This document shows positions 62,791-64,000 of a DNA stretch of 64,000 nt, piece after piece. The number at the start of each line of letters is the position of its first letter. The stretch's first letter is position 1. The translations under genes and the position numbers were made by a program. The notes under the pieces were generated by a model that saw nothing but the letters and a program-made list of their open reading frames with translations, made no database searches and was not told the origin of the DNA. The DNA is from Paraburkholderia nodosa (GTDB lineage: Bacteria > Pseudomonadota > Gammaproteobacteria > Burkholderiales > Burkholderiaceae). The stretch is taken from contig NZ_MCNV01000008.1 of NCBI RefSeq assembly GCF_001718195.1, positions 124,001 through 188,000 on the forward strand, written 5' to 3'.

Positions 62791-62805
62791 CGGCACGCTC
62801 GTTGC
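62791..62805 (+). promoter_or_regulatory. Sigma-54-type promoter for the lipoprotein genes
   Basis: CGGCACG-CTCG-TTGC matches TGGCACG-N4-TTGC at all fixed bases but the first T. It lies 20 bp after the activator stop and 192 bp before the lipoprotein start. The leader between has several hairpins. Confidence 0.7.
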
Positions 62806-62830
62806 GCGACGAGGCGGGAGCAGTACGGCA

Positions 62831-62978
62831 GACCGATCAAAGGTCGGTCCGCCGTGCACGCCCTTTTGCAATTTCTTGCACTTTACCTATCCCCGTAAGC
62901 AATGCCGTGCTGCACAATCCGCAGCACGTCAAGTAAGCAAAACATGCCGGATATCCGCGCAATGCGGCGCTATCCGGC
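62831..62978 (+). promoter_or_regulatory. Structured leader of the lipoprotein genes
   Basis: Three inverted repeats occur in this untranslated leader: GACCGA / TCGGTC (62831-62849), CGTGCTGC / GCAGCACG (62906-62928) and GCCGGATA / TATCCGGC (62946-62978, with an inner CCGC / GCGG). The last ends 18 bases before the ATG and just ahead of the GCAGGGA ribosome site. Confidence 0.5.
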
Positions 62979-62996
62979 TAGCGGCAGGGAATCATC

Positions 62997-63623
62997 ATGC
63001 AAGAACGAAGTGCTCGGGCGCGCGTTGCGCCATCGGTGTCAGCGGCGGTCATGGAAACGATTGCCGGCGGCAGCCCGCGCCCTTCCGCGCATCCTCCCCG
63101 GCGACGCGTCATGTCGCTCACGCTGCTCGCCACGGTGGCGAGCCTCGCGTGCTCGGCGTGCAGTTCGCTCTACTCCGAAGGCGCGCAAACGGGCGCCGGT
63201 ATCGCCGGCGCAGCGGTTGCCTCGAAAGTGACGAGCAACGCCGCCGTGGCGACCGGCATCGGCCTTGGCGCCGTGGCCGCGGCGAAGGCCGGCGTGCAGT
63301 ACTCCGAGCGCGTCGTCCACACCAACACCCAGAACAGCATCGCCCACGCGGCGGGCCCGCTCGCAGTCGGCGCGGTCGCGCCATGGTCGATCACGCACTC
63401 GTTCCCGATCGAGGACGACGAACACGGCCGCGTCACGGTGAGCCGCACGATCAGCAGCGGTGCGCTCGACTGCAAGGAGATCGTGTTCTCCGTCGACCAC
63501 GAGGCCACGAAGGACAAACCCGCCTCGAGCGCGTTCTTCGTCGCATCGGTGTGCCGCGACGGCGACAACTGGAAGTGGGCCTCGGCCGAACCCGCTACCG
63601 CCCGGTGGGGTGCGCTGCAATGA
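62997..63623 (+). CDS. Putative lipoprotein with glycine-rich membrane segment
   Basis: A 208-residue protein. An N-terminal extension ends in HPPRRRVMSLTLLATVASLACSAC. The signal core is followed by Cys52 and Cys55, a non-canonical lipobox, so lipidation is probable but not sure. Residues 66-100 are Ala/Gly-rich and alternating (GAGIAGAAVASKVTSNAAVA). The C-terminal half is beta-rich (GRVTVSRTISSGALDCKEIVFSV) and contains further cysteines. The ATG at 62997 has AGGGA seven to eleven bases before it; an inner ATG at 63111 lacks the basic region. It overlaps the next gene by ATGA. Confidence 0.75.
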   Translation: MQERSARARVAPSVSAAVMETIAGGSPRPSAHPPRRRVMSLTLLATVASLACSACSSLYSEGAQTGAGIAGAAVASKVTSNAAVATGIGLGAVAAAKAGVQYSERVVHTNTQNSIAHAAGPLAVGAVAPWSITHSFPIEDDEHGRVTVSRTISSGALDCKEIVFSVDHEATKDKPASSAFFVASVCRDGDNWKWASAEPATARWGALQ

Positions 63624-64000
63624 ACGGCATGAACGCGCGCGCGAAGCGCCTACGGCACGTTGCAACGGAGTCGTCGACGGCTCGCCCCGTGATGCTCATC
63701 GCGCTGGCCGCGCTCTGCGCGGGCATCGCGCTCGCGGCGAGCGGCTGCTCGTCGATCGGCGCGGCAAGCGGCGCTGCGGCTGCGGCGGCAACGGGCATCG
63801 TCACGGCGAATCCTGCCGTGGGCATCGGCGTAGGCATTGCCGTGCAGGCGGCCACCGACGAAGCCGTCGGCCGCTTCATGAAAAACATGCACGCGGACCA
63901 GCAGGCACTGATCGCCGAAACAGCCGGCCGCCTGCCCGTGGGCGGCATGGACCTCTGGCGCATCAAGCACGATTTGCCCGTGGAGAACGGCCACGGCCAG
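63620..64000 (+). CDS. Putative lipoprotein, 3' end outside the window
   Basis: At least 127 residues. An N-terminal basic extension leads to a hydrophobic stretch, LIALAALCAGIALAASGCSS, with lipobox ASGC at Cys43. An Ala/Gly-rich segment follows, IGAASGAAAAAATGIVTANPAVGIGVGIAVQAATDEAVGRF, with GxxxG steps. The visible part then turns polar (HADQQALIAETAGRL). Its ATGA overlap with the upstream lipoprotein implies translational coupling. The reading frame is open at the window edge. The layout, a Gly-zipper lipoprotein, parallels its neighbour. Confidence 0.78.
   Translation, partial: MNGMNARAKRLRHVATESSTARPVMLIALAALCAGIALAASGCSSIGAASGAAAAAATGIVTANPAVGIGVGIAVQAATDEAVGRFMKNMHADQQALIAETAGRLPVGGMDLWRIKHDLPVENGHGQ

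Overview
The window is a GC-rich, densely coded chromosome segment from a betaproteobacterium. It is most likely Burkholderiaceae (Paraburkholderia, Caballeronia or Burkholderia). The pointers are an intracellular polyhydroxybutyrate depolymerase with the Cupriavidus-type Cys183/Asp355/His388 triad, an FtsK with a very long Ala/Pro-rich linker, an RsxB-Nth pair, DUF1841 and a tandem pair of small c-type cytochromes. The genus is inferred from gene content and style; no database search was possible.

Layout. 0-12 kb: the 3' part of ftsK, a periplasmic lactonase-fold protein, a 49-residue DUF3096 membrane protein, a GH15 trehalase/glucoamylase-like enzyme, phaZ, a TetR regulator, rsxB-nth and a DUF1841 gene. 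12-23 kb: two cytochromes c on the minus strand, a MoxR ATPase with a VWA protein, a BenE-type transporter, transaldolase, a VOC protein, a FUSC membrane protein, a DUF3311-mctP monocarboxylate permease operon and a spermidine-synthase-like protein. 23-34 kb: two lipoproteins, a deoxyinosine glycosylase, ubiC, htpG behind a clear sigma-32-type promoter, a MocR regulator divergent from a VOC-EamA pair, then an aminotransferase, RidA and PhzF group. 34-51 kb: a GGDEF-EAL protein, a chromate-family transporter, a deacetylase/amidohydrolase/MFS operon with divergent LysR, a CopD-like protein, parE-parC, an Uup-type ABC-F ATPase and rubredoxin. 51-58 kb: tRNA-Arg(CCT), two small unknown genes, a Dcm-type methyltransferase with vsr, a YbhB protein, a DHA2-like exporter, a glycine-zipper protein and otsA.

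58.5-64 kb is the most unusual stretch. Two sigma-54 activators lie head to head: an NtrC-type response regulator and an activator with no receiver domain. They sit among five small genes for Pro-rich or polar proteins, a one-TM protein and two lipoproteins. Three sequences close to the sigma-54 consensus (TGGCACG-N4-TTGC, with exact GG-N10-GC spacing) lie just upstream of three of these transcription units: 59230-59244 (-), 61428-61442 (-) and 62791-62805 (+). I read this as a compact sigma-54-controlled cell-envelope module. That is an inference, but a testable one.

Most of the rest is ordinary housekeeping and metabolic sequence. I see no insertion sequence, prophage, CRISPR array or rRNA operon. 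Many hairpin terminators are clear and are listed.
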